DNA of 64,000 nucleotides from Actinomycetota bacterium (lineage in GTDB: Bacteria; Actinomycetota; Actinomycetes; Mycobacteriales; JACQDL01): the NCBI GenBank assembly GCA_016201065.1, contig JACQDL010000014.1, positions 35,547 through 99,546 of the forward strand, given 5' to 3'. The translations under genes were made by a program, and so were the position numbers. A model generated the notes under the pieces. It worked only from the letters and a program-made list of their open reading frames with translations, was not told the origin of the DNA and did no database searches. This document shows positions 9,433-17,642 of this stretch, one piece after another (position 1 is the first letter of the stretch; the number at the start of each line of letters is the position of its first letter).

Positions 9433-10100
9433 GGGATGGCGACGCTCCGCGTGTCGTGGTCGTCGACGACTCGGCGTTGCTCCGCGAGGGGGTGGCCCGG
9501 CTGCTCGCCGACGCGGGGTTCGTGATCGTCTCCACCCACGCCGACACACAGGGGCTGCTGGCGCACCTGACCGGGACCCGTCCTGACCTGCTCGTGATCG
9601 ACATCCGGATGCCGCCGACCCACACCACCGAGGGGCTGCAGGCGGCGCTGGCCGTGCGCCGCGACCTTCCCGGCACCGCGGTGCTGGTGCTGTCCCAGCA
9701 CGTCGAGACCCGGCTGGCCGTCGATCTCATCGCCGACCGCAGCGACGGTGTCGGGTACCTGCTGAAGGACCGCATCGCGGACCTCTCGGAGTTCATCGAG
9801 GCAGCCCATCGGCTGTGCCGGGGTGGCAGCGCGATCGACCCGCACGTGGTGTCCCGCCTGCTCGGTCGGGAACGGCGCAACAACCCGCTGACCCGGCTCA
9901 CCGAGCGTGAGCGCGAGGTCCTCGCTCACATGGCCGAGGGCCGATCCAACCAGGCCATCGCCACCGCGCTCACCCTCACCGAGCGGACCGTCGAGGCGCA
10001 CGTCCGCAACCTGTTCACCAAGCTCGACCTTGCACCCGAGGCCGACGACCATCGCCGGGTCCGGGCGGTCCTCCTCCACCTGCAGTCCATCGACGCCTGA
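9423..10100 (+). CDS. LuxR/NarL-family response regulator
   Basis: REC domain (VVVDDSALLREG...) plus LuxR HTH (LTEREREVLAHMAEGRSNQAIA); overlaps the kinase gene. Confidence 0.93.
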   Translation: MPVRDGDAPRVVVVDDSALLREGVARLLADAGFVIVSTHADTQGLLAHLTGTRPDLLVIDIRMPPTHTTEGLQAALAVRRDLPGTAVLVLSQHVETRLAVDLIADRSDGVGYLLKDRIADLSEFIEAAHRLCRGGSAIDPHVVSRLLGRERRNNPLTRLTEREREVLAHMAEGRSNQAIATALTLTERTVEAHVRNLFTKLDLAPEADDHRRVRAVLLHLQSIDA

Positions 10101-10221
10101 CGGGCGACCCCGCCCGGCCGCCAAGACCGAGATGACGACGAGCCGCGCTCCTGGCGGGACCTCCGGGACGCGGTCGCGGTCGCCGCTGGTCTCACCGCGG
10201 GGAACATCACCACAACCATCA

Positions 10222-11130
10222 TCACGATGGGTTGAAGCGGGATGGTTCTGGTGGGGTCCAGGTCAGAGTGGTGTTGTGGGTGATCTCCACGACGCGGGTG
10301 AGGGTGAACCGCACGACGCGCTCGGCGCCGGGCACCGAGGCCGCGGCGGCCGGGTCCCAGTCGACGGCGGCGTGGCCGGTCAGTTGCAGGGTGGTGCCGG
10401 TGTCCCAGTCGATGAGCAGCAGGCCCGCGGCGGGGTCCTGGTGGAGGTTGCCCAGGGTCAGCATCATCGCGTTGCCGGGATAGTCCGGCCACTGTAGTGC
10501 GGAGGAGGACACGGCCCGCAGGAAGCCGGGCTGGCCGCCGCGGTGGGAGGCGTCGGCGTCGCCGTCGGCGGAGCGGGTCGCTACGAAGAACGTGTCCGCG
10601 GCACGGATCATCTGCTGCTGCCGCGGGGTCAGGGCGTGGGCCGCGGGCGCGGACATGGGTGGCTGCGGTCGGCCGGTCGGTCGTGGCGTGCGCTTCTGGA
10701 TGTACTTGGGACAGTTGGCGATGACCTGGTGCGCGGTGATGGTCAGGCCCTGCGGGGTGGCGTGCGAGCAGCCGTTGACCCGCATCCTGCGGCGGGTGCC
10801 GGGTTCGATGGCGATGGTGCCGACCCTTGTGGTGCCGGCCAGCGCCTCGGCCAGCGGGTCGTGGGGTCGGGGCCGGGCCTGGACGTCGATCGTGCGGTCG
10901 TCGGTGGGGTGCAGGAAGCCGGGTGGGCCGGTGAGCAGGGACGCCCACATTCGCCCGGCGGAGTCGGCCGCCCCGACCACGAGCAGGGGCTGCTCAGCGA
11001 GGAACGCCACCGCTGCCGCCGGCAGCCGCTCGCGAATCGCCCGACCGGCATGCTCTGCCTGCTCGGTCAGGCCCGCGCGCGCCTGCACGGCACGCTCACC
11101 GGCGTGGTAGCCGACGGCCTGGGACTGCAT
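10222..11130 (-). CDS. Pyridoxamine 5'-phosphate oxidase (PNPOx) family flavin-binding protein
   Basis: Two PNPOx-like halves (GRMWASLLTG..., FFVATRSADGDADASHRGGQPGFLR); internal ATG chosen from the longer frame. Confidence 0.75.
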   Translation of the reverse strand: MQSQAVGYHAGERAVQARAGLTEQAEHAGRAIRERLPAAAVAFLAEQPLLVVGAADSAGRMWASLLTGPPGFLHPTDDRTIDVQARPRPHDPLAEALAGTTRVGTIAIEPGTRRRMRVNGCSHATPQGLTITAHQVIANCPKYIQKRTPRPTGRPQPPMSAPAAHALTPRQQQMIRAADTFFVATRSADGDADASHRGGQPGFLRAVSSSALQWPDYPGNAMMLTLGNLHQDPAAGLLLIDWDTGTTLQLTGHAAVDWDPAAAASVPGAERVVRFTLTRVVEITHNTTLTWTPPEPSRFNPS

Positions 11131-11212
11131 GATGCCTCCGATGAGGTGTGACGGGCCGGTGGACGCCGCCATGCGGTGCGGTCGCCCACCGGCCCGGGAC
11201 GGATCCGGTGGT

Positions 11213-11677
11213 CTAGAAGAACCCGCAGCTCGGAGCACCCGGCGTGGGTGCTGGGGCGCTGACTGCGCCGGTCTGGGTGAAGACCTCCAGCCGGACGCCG
11301 TCGGGGTCACGGAAGAACACGCCCCCGGAGGCAGCTCCCTCGGCGTGGGGCACGACGCCGTCGTAGATGAGGTCGGCCGCGACTGCCCGTAAGGCGGCTT
11401 CCACGGCCCGGACCTCGTCGAGGGTGTCCACCTGGAAGGACAGGTGGTGCAGTCCGGGCAGCGCAGTCGGGAAGCGGCCGTCCGACTGCTGCCACAGCGT
11501 GAGGACGAGTTGGTCGTCACGGCCCAGGAAGGCCCACCGCTGGTCGGCGTCGCTGCGTTCGGCCTGGACCTGCAAGCCCAGCACGCGCTGGTAGAAGGCG
11601 CTGGAACGGGCCAGGTCGGTGACGTTCAGTCCCACGTGGCCTGTCTTGAGCGTCGCGGCGGGAGGGGTGGTGGTCAT
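11213..11677 (-). CDS. VOC-family (glyoxalase/bleomycin resistance/dioxygenase) protein
   Basis: GHVGLNVTDLARSSAFYQRVLGL ... FFRDPDGVRLEVF. Confidence 0.88.
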   Translation of the reverse strand: MTTTPPAATLKTGHVGLNVTDLARSSAFYQRVLGLQVQAERSDADQRWAFLGRDDQLVLTLWQQSDGRFPTALPGLHHLSFQVDTLDEVRAVEAALRAVAADLIYDGVVPHAEGAASGGVFFRDPDGVRLEVFTQTGAVSAPAPTPGAPSCGFF

Positions 11678-11713
11678 CGTTCTCCTTCGGATGGCGCTCA
11701 GAAAGGTCGTATT

Positions 11714-11745
11714 TCTAACTGATAGAAGGGAGTATGCAAGTTAGA
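11714..11745. promoter_or_regulatory. Inverted-repeat operator candidate TCTAACT-N18-AGTTAGA
   Basis: Perfect 7-bp arms in an AT-rich intergenic region between divergent VOC and CGNR genes. Confidence 0.55.
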
Positions 11746-11787
11746 TATCTACCCTGTCAATGCTCCGGTATAGGTTAAGGTTGGTTC

Positions 11788-12348
11788 ATGGCTGGCGTGA
11801 TCCCGCGGACCGATCCCCGACCCCTCGCCGGTGAGCCGATGAGCATCGACCTGCTCAACACGGTCTGGAACGACGCCGCCGGCCCGCGTGACCTGCTCGA
11901 CGACGTAGCCGGGCTGACCGCATGGCTCACGGCAGTGGGGCTGACAGCGACCTCATCGAGCAGCGAGGCGACCCGCCTCGCCCTCCGGCAGGCCCGCGAC
12001 GCGATCCGCACCAACGCCGACCAGCCCGGCTCACCGGCCGCCCGCGAGGCCCTCAACCGCGTCCTGACCCATGGCAGCCTGGTCCGGACACTGACCCTCG
12101 ACGGGCCGACGACCAGCGTTCATGTCGACGATCCCGCCCAGCACGCGGCGTGGGTTGCCGCCGAGAACTTCCTGCACCTGCTCCACCGCCCCGACCGCAT
12201 CCGGCGCTGCGCACACCCCCACTGCGTCCTGTACTTCTACGACACCAGCCCCAAGGGCAACCGCCGCTGGTGCTCCATGTCCGGGTGCGGCAACCGCGCC
12301 AAGGCCGCCCGGCACTACTCCCGCAGAAGGACCGCGCCGAGAACCTGA
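11788..12348 (+). CDS. ABATE/CGNR zinc-finger transcriptional regulator
   Basis: CAHPHCVLYFYDTSPKGNRRWCSMSGCGNRAKAARHYSR. Confidence 0.9.
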   Translation: MAGVIPRTDPRPLAGEPMSIDLLNTVWNDAAGPRDLLDDVAGLTAWLTAVGLTATSSSSEATRLALRQARDAIRTNADQPGSPAAREALNRVLTHGSLVRTLTLDGPTTSVHVDDPAQHAAWVAAENFLHLLHRPDRIRRCAHPHCVLYFYDTSPKGNRRWCSMSGCGNRAKAARHYSRRRTAPRT

Positions 12349-12466
12349 CCCGTCGCCGTGGGGCCGACCCAGGGCCGTCGCGTGGTCGTGTGGTGGGTGT
12401 CCGACCTGGGCTGATCTGGGTGACACGGTGGGTCGATCGATGCGTACGGGTCAGGCCGCGGCGGCA

Positions 12467-13129
12467 TCAGCCGTCCGAGCCGCCACCGTCGCCGCCGCCT
12501 TCGTCGCCGCCACCGTCGTCGTCGTCGCCGCTCTCCACGTCCGTGTCACTGGGGTCGTCATCGGTCTGGCTGTCGTCGCTGCCGAGCATCACGGTGTCGG
12601 CGCCCGCGCCCCCGTTGTCGACGTCCGCACCGACGTCACCATCGAGGGTGTCGTTACCCGCGCCGCCGTTGAGGTGGTCGTTGCCCGCATTGCCGTTCTC
12701 GATGTCGCCGCCCGCGCCGCCGTTCTCGACGTCATCACCAACCCCTCCGTTGATCACATCGTCACCCGCGTCGCCGTCCAGCACGTCGTGGCCGTCGCCA
12801 CCGTCGACCGTGTCGTTCCCGGCACCCGCGAAGACGATGTCGTTCCCCAGCCCGGCATCGATGACGTCACGCCCCGCAGATCCGCAGACCAGGTCGTTTC
12901 CACCGCCGGCATTGACGACGTGACCGGCCACACGGATGACGATGACGTCACGACCCGACGTCCCGTTCACGACGTGCGGGCTTGCCGAGGTGACCACCGT
13001 CGTGGCTCGCACACCGTGGCAGGCGGCGGGCGCAGTCGCCGCAAGCGCAGCCACCGGGTGACCGGAGAACATCGCGAAGGGCACGCTCAACGAGAGCGCC
13101 AGGGTGCGGGTCGTTGATCGACGAGACAA
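12467..13129 (-). CDS. Secreted RTX-type calcium-binding repeat protein
   Basis: Signal peptide; many GGxGxDxux nonapeptides (GAGNDTVDGGDGHDVLDGDAGDDVINGG); Asp/Gly-rich tail. Confidence 0.85.
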   Translation of the reverse strand: MSRRSTTRTLALSLSVPFAMFSGHPVAALAATAPAACHGVRATTVVTSASPHVVNGTSGRDVIVIRVAGHVVNAGGGNDLVCGSAGRDVIDAGLGNDIVFAGAGNDTVDGGDGHDVLDGDAGDDVINGGVGDDVENGGAGGDIENGNAGNDHLNGGAGNDTLDGDVGADVDNGGAGADTVMLGSDDSQTDDDPSDTDVESGDDDDGGGDEGGGDGGGSDG

Positions 13130-13342
13130 CGGAATCCTCCCGGGGGCGTTCGACCGCCCGATCGCGGCCGCTCAGGGTAGTCATCGACGACACCCCCGGC
13201 ACGGTTACGCGACCAGCGAATGCGGTCTCGCCGTCCCGCGCGGACCCGGGCAGCACACCACAACGTCTCAGGCGACCACCCATCGTGCCGACATATGGGG
13301 CGAGTGGACGTTGGTGAGGAGGGTCCCACGCGTAGCCAGGCG

Positions 13343-13942
13343 ATGAGCGACACGGTCCTCGAGGCCGCGCTGCCTGCGGCAGCGCTTGGCCAGGCATGGG
13401 CACTTCGCGTGCTCCACGACACACTCGCGCCACGCGTCGTCGCCTACCTGCGTCGCCACGGCGCAAGCGAACCCGAGGACCTCACGAGCGAGGTGTTCCT
13501 GACCGTCTTCGGCCGCCTGGCGACCGTGTCGGGTGGCGCGAGCGGTCTTCGCACCTTCGTGTTCTCGGTGGCGCACGCCCGTCTCGTGGACGCTCTGCGC
13601 CGGCAGGCACGACGCCCGGAGGCTCTTCCCTACGACGCGAACGCCGACGGCCGGGCCACCGTATCGGCCGAAGCCGAGGCGGTGGCCGCGATCTCCGCCG
13701 CAGAGGTCACCGCACTGATCGACACGCTACCCGGCGCGCAGCGTGACGTACTCCTGATGCGCCTCATCGGCGACCTCAGCGTCCAGCAGGTTGCACAGGC
13801 TCTCGCCAAGAGCCCCGGAGCGGTGAAGCAGCTGCAACGTCGCGGTCTGCTGGCACTGCAAGAACGTCTGGTCGCGGTGGAGCCACCTGTCGGAATCGAA
13901 CCGACGACCTGCTCATTACGAGTGAGCCGCTCTGCCGACTGA
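13343..13942 (+). CDS. ECF-type RNA polymerase sigma factor
   Basis: Region 2 (EDLTSEVFLTVFGRL) and region 4 (LPGAQRDVLLMRLIGDLSVQQVAQALAKSPGAVKQLQRRGLLAL); ORF ends inside the antisense tRNA. Confidence 0.85.
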   Translation: MSDTVLEAALPAAALGQAWALRVLHDTLAPRVVAYLRRHGASEPEDLTSEVFLTVFGRLATVSGGASGLRTFVFSVAHARLVDALRRQARRPEALPYDANADGRATVSAEAEAVAAISAAEVTALIDTLPGAQRDVLLMRLIGDLSVQQVAQALAKSPGAVKQLQRRGLLALQERLVAVEPPVGIEPTTCSLRVSRSAD

Positions 13943-13953
13943 GCTAAGGTGGC
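13881..13953 (-). tRNA. tRNA-Thr(CGT)
   Basis: Full cloverleaf on the minus strand: acceptor GCCACCT/AGGTGGC, D-stem GCTC/GAGC, anticodon stem GCTCA/TGAGC with loop CTCGTAA, T-stem GTCGG/CCGAC with TTCGATT; no encoded CCA. Confidence 0.95.
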
Positions 13954-14059
13954 GCGCCGCCAGGCACCCGGCGGCCGGGACAGTGTAGCCGTTTGCTTAC
14001 CGCAGTGCCCGCGGCCGGGTGCGCACGCCAGAGCGGTCCGGGCGGCGGTCCGGGCGGCG

Positions 14060-14905
14060 CTACGACCCGGCCGGCTCGCCGTCCGCCGATGAGCCAGCCT
14101 GGTACGCCTGCCTCGACCCGCAGACCGCGGCGCGGCTGCACGACGTGCGCCGCCCCCCGTCGTTCAACCGTACGAGCACCGAGTCCGACGGGACGTTGTG
14201 ACCAACCACCCGGCCCGCCCCCTCCGGGGTGTCCACGGCCGCCCCGACGACCGGTGCGGACGCGGCGAACTCGACGTACAGCGGATGCTCGTACTTCAGG
14301 CAGCACATCAGCCGGCCACAGGCCCCGGAGATCCGCAGCGGGTTCAGCGGCAGGTCCTGGTCCTTGGCCATCCGGATGCTGACCGGCTCGAAATCACTCA
14401 GGAACGTCGCGCAGCACAGATCCCGCCCGCACGAGCCGATCCCACCCTGCACCCGCGCCTCGTCGCGGGCGGAGAGCTGACGCAGCTCCACCCGGCAGTG
14501 CAGGGTCGCGCCGAGGTCCCGCACCAGCGACCGGAAGTCGACCCGGTGCGGTGCGGAGAAGTAGACGGTGGCCCGGTTGGGACCGGGCGCGTAGTCAACG
14601 CCGACAACCTTCATCGGCAGGTCGTGCTCCCTGATCAGCTGCCTCGCCGCGACCCAGGAGTCGGCCTTGTGCCGGCGGATCGATGCGTTCCGCGCCACGT
14701 CGTCGTCGCTGGCGAGCCCGACCAGCATCGGGAACCCGCTGGTCTCCCCGGCCACCCACTGCGCTCCCCACACGCACTCGGCAACCACCGGATCGTCGTC
14801 GGTCGGCAACAGCACCCGGTCACCCACGGTGGGTCGCAGCTCACCGGGGTCGGCGTAGAACAGGCGTCCGTACCGCTCGAAACTGACGGCGCACAACATT
14901 CCCAT
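14060..14905 (-). CDS. ricT: PSP1/RicT (YaaT-like) family protein
   Basis: Conserved Cys motifs IGSCGRDLCCATFL and ISGACGRLMCCLKYEHPLY. Confidence 0.9.
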   Translation of the reverse strand: MGMLCAVSFERYGRLFYADPGELRPTVGDRVLLPTDDDPVVAECVWGAQWVAGETSGFPMLVGLASDDDVARNASIRRHKADSWVAARQLIREHDLPMKVVGVDYAPGPNRATVYFSAPHRVDFRSLVRDLGATLHCRVELRQLSARDEARVQGGIGSCGRDLCCATFLSDFEPVSIRMAKDQDLPLNPLRISGACGRLMCCLKYEHPLYVEFAASAPVVGAAVDTPEGAGRVVGHNVPSDSVLVRLNDGGRRTSCSRAAVCGSRQAYQAGSSADGEPAGS

Positions 14906-15028
14906 CCGCGGCAGCTTACCTGGCGGGACCGCGCACCGTTCCACAGAAGCGAGCACGCTGCGTCGATCACTCGACTACGCTGCGATCATGTTCGTTCGGT
15001 CCCGGACTTCTCTCGCGGAGGCTTGCTG

Positions 15029-16399
15029 ATGCCTCGAGGCGGCCGCTCCGCGGCCGCGGTGCTTGCGGTGGGGCTGTCCGCCCTGGTCTCATCCGGCCTC
15101 GCCGCCGCAGGACCGCGCACGCCGAGCATCGCCGCTGGGCGGACGGGTGACACACCTGACCCTGCCGGGCCGCCCATGGTGGGGGACGCCCCGCCCGGTT
15201 ACGGCGCTGCCTCCGACGGCGCGCTGCTCCGGGTCGACGCCACCACGCAGGCCGCCCTGAGTCCGACGACAGGCCTTCGCCTGGGTGCCGCATCGGCCAC
15301 GGCCAACTCCCGCCAGGCCATCACGGCCACCGCGCTCGCCGCCGACCTGGAGGCATCGGCGGATCACCCGCCGGCCACCCCAGTCCTGGTGAGCCGGGTA
15401 GAGCAGGACGCCCCGCCCGACAACACCGCGGCCATCGTCTCCAGGCTCGCCGACGCCCCGCGCGAACCGTACCTGCGCGCCACCTCGACATCGACCAGCG
15501 CGTTCGCACCCGGCACGGGTCCGGCCGGCTGCGCGCCCGGCGGGCTCGCGGCGCGGGCCGTGTCGACGACCACCGCCGCCATGGCGCTGTTGCCCCGCAA
15601 GGAGGGCCTGGTCGAGCTGCCGGGCATGGCCTCCAGCACCGCCGAGACCGGGCTCGTCCCGGTACCCGGACAGGATGGGTACGGCGTGTACGCCAAGCAC
15701 GAGCTACGGATCTCCACGATCACCTTGCTCGGGAGCTCGGTCCAGATCCAGGTACGGTCGACGCCGACACTGGTGGCCATCGCCGCCGGGACATCCCGGT
15801 CCCGGGTCGGCTACTCGGCTCCCAGCCTCGACGTCCGCCGGCCGGACGGGTCCGTGGTGACCCTCAATGCGGTCAACCCGACGGCGACGTTCCCGGCGCC
15901 GGGCGGCGGCACGGTCACCCTCACCGCTGGCGCCCTGCACGAGAACGCCGTCACTCCGCTGCGGGTCAAGGTCACCGCGACCCTGCTCGGCGTGACCCTC
16001 ACCTCGCCCGACGGGTCGACGACGGACCTCACCATCGGCGACCAATCGGTGCTCGCCACCGCGCCGACGCGGGGGGTGAGCTGTGCCAACGGGCTCCCGG
16101 CGCCCGCCGCCCCGGCCGAGCCCATCACCATCCAGCCGGTGTTCAGCGGCGGCACCGGCGGCACCGGCGGACCGGCGGTCGGGAAGGCCACCACACCGGG
16201 CGAACCGGCGCCTGCCGCCGCGGCACCGGCCCTGGCCTGGCCTCCCACCCTGCCGAGTACGGGGGTCGATGGGATCGGACCGCTGACCAGCGGAGGGGCT
16301 GGATTGCTGATCACCGGATTCGGCCTCATCCTGCTTGCCGGACGGCGCCGCAGGCCGCGAGCAGTCCCGGTACGCCGCAGGCACGCCCGCCGCCGCTGA
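15029..16399 (+). CDS. Secreted cell-surface protein with LPSTG sorting signal (choice-of-anchor type)
   Basis: N-terminal signal peptide; C-terminal LPSTG-hydrophobic-Arg-rich tail. Confidence 0.7.
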   Translation: MPRGGRSAAAVLAVGLSALVSSGLAAAGPRTPSIAAGRTGDTPDPAGPPMVGDAPPGYGAASDGALLRVDATTQAALSPTTGLRLGAASATANSRQAITATALAADLEASADHPPATPVLVSRVEQDAPPDNTAAIVSRLADAPREPYLRATSTSTSAFAPGTGPAGCAPGGLAARAVSTTTAAMALLPRKEGLVELPGMASSTAETGLVPVPGQDGYGVYAKHELRISTITLLGSSVQIQVRSTPTLVAIAAGTSRSRVGYSAPSLDVRRPDGSVVTLNAVNPTATFPAPGGGTVTLTAGALHENAVTPLRVKVTATLLGVTLTSPDGSTTDLTIGDQSVLATAPTRGVSCANGLPAPAAPAEPITIQPVFSGGTGGTGGPAVGKATTPGEPAPAAAAPALAWPPTLPSTGVDGIGPLTSGGAGLLITGFGLILLAGRRRRPRAVPVRRRHARRR

Positions 16400-16448
16400 C
16401 GTCGCCGGTCGGCCGGTGCCGGGAAACCGGTGCCGATCGCGGGCGGCG

Positions 16449-17642
16449 TCAACCGCGCAAGGCCATCGTCAGCGCCTCGACCGCCACCCGGGGTTTCACG
16501 TTGAGCTCCAACTCGGTCCGGCAGGCGAGCACTGCCTCCAGCCGAGCCAGCGCGCCGGCCGGACTCAGGCCCGCCGCGACCGCGACGACCTGATCGACGA
16601 CGTCCGGGTGTGCCATCGGCACCCGCGCGCCGAACTGGGTGACCAGCACGTCCCGGTAGAAGCCGGCGAGATCGATCAGTGCGCGGTCCAGGGCGTCCCG
16701 CTGGGCCCGGGTGGCCCGGGCCTTCTGCCTGCGTTCCAGATCCTTCGTCACACCGACCGTGCCCCGCGCCGTTCCTGCCGTCCCCTTTCCCGTGCCGCCC
16801 GCGCCGAGCGCCACCCTGAGCGCCGCCGCCTCCGGGCCGTCAAGCTCCGCAGCGATCGCGCCGGCCTCCCGCTCCGCGGCACCCACCAAGCCATCCGCGG
16901 CGGCGAGGGTGTCGGCTAGCGAGCGCAGCGAGGCCGGCAGCGCCAGCACGGCGCCACGCCGATCCCGGGCGTCGGCGTCGCGGGCGAGCCGCCGGGCCCG
17001 GCCCACGTGCCCCTGCGCGGCGCGCGCGGCCCACTCGGCGTCCACGGGACCAACCCCCTCGCGCCGCAGCACCTCGGCGACCGCGTCCGGCGGTGGCGTG
17101 CGCAGGCCGACCACCCGGCACCGCGACCGGATCGTCACCGAGACATCATCGGGGTGGGTGGACGGTGCGCAGAGCAGGAACGCGGTCCGCGCCGGAGGCT
17201 CCTCGACGGCCTTGAGCAGCGCGTTCGAAGCCGCCTCGGTCAACCGGTCGGCGTCTTCGATGATCACTACCTGCCAGCGCCCACCAGCCGGGCGGCGGGC
17301 GGCGGTGCGCACGATCGCGCGCATCTCCTGGACCGCGATCGACAACCCCTCCGGGACCACCCGATGCACGTCAGCATGGGTGCCGGCGCGGACCGTGCGG
17401 CACTCGGCACACTCCCCGCAGCCGCCGCGCGGACATTGCAAGGCCGCCGCGAACGCCCGCGCCGCCACCGACCGACCCGATCCCGGCGGCCCGGTGAACA
17501 GCCACGCGTGGGTCATGCCGCCCTGCTGCGGGTCGGGCTCTCCCGACGCCGCGGCGCCGACGATCCCCGCAGCCGCGCGCACCGCCTGCCGGAGCGCCGC
17601 GACCGTCTCGGGCTGGCCGACGACGTCATCCCAGACGCTCAT
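16449..17642 (-). CDS. holB: DNA polymerase III subunit delta'
   Basis: VVGQPETVAALR, GPPGSGRSVAARAFA, Cys zinc motif CPRGGCGECAEC, SNALLKAVEEPP. Confidence 0.92.
   Translation of the reverse strand: MSVWDDVVGQPETVAALRQAVRAAAGIVGAAASGEPDPQQGGMTHAWLFTGPPGSGRSVAARAFAAALQCPRGGCGECAECRTVRAGTHADVHRVVPEGLSIAVQEMRAIVRTAARRPAGGRWQVVIIEDADRLTEAASNALLKAVEEPPARTAFLLCAPSTHPDDVSVTIRSRCRVVGLRTPPPDAVAEVLRREGVGPVDAEWAARAAQGHVGRARRLARDADARDRRGAVLALPASLRSLADTLAAADGLVGAAEREAGAIAAELDGPEAAALRVALGAGGTGKGTAGTARGTVGVTKDLERRQKARATRAQRDALDRALIDLAGFYRDVLVTQFGARVPMAHPDVVDQVVAVAAGLSPAGALARLEAVLACRTELELNVKPRVAVEALTMALRG

Noticed and set aside
7381-9549. 722-aa minus-strand ORF
   Set aside because: Antisense to the clear histidine kinase gene; Arg/Gly-rich GC-driven shadow ORF
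12467-13129. CRISPR-like spacing of short repeats in the RTX gene
   Set aside because: Repeats are coding 27-bp RTX nonapeptide units with variable sequence, not palindromic direct repeats with spacers
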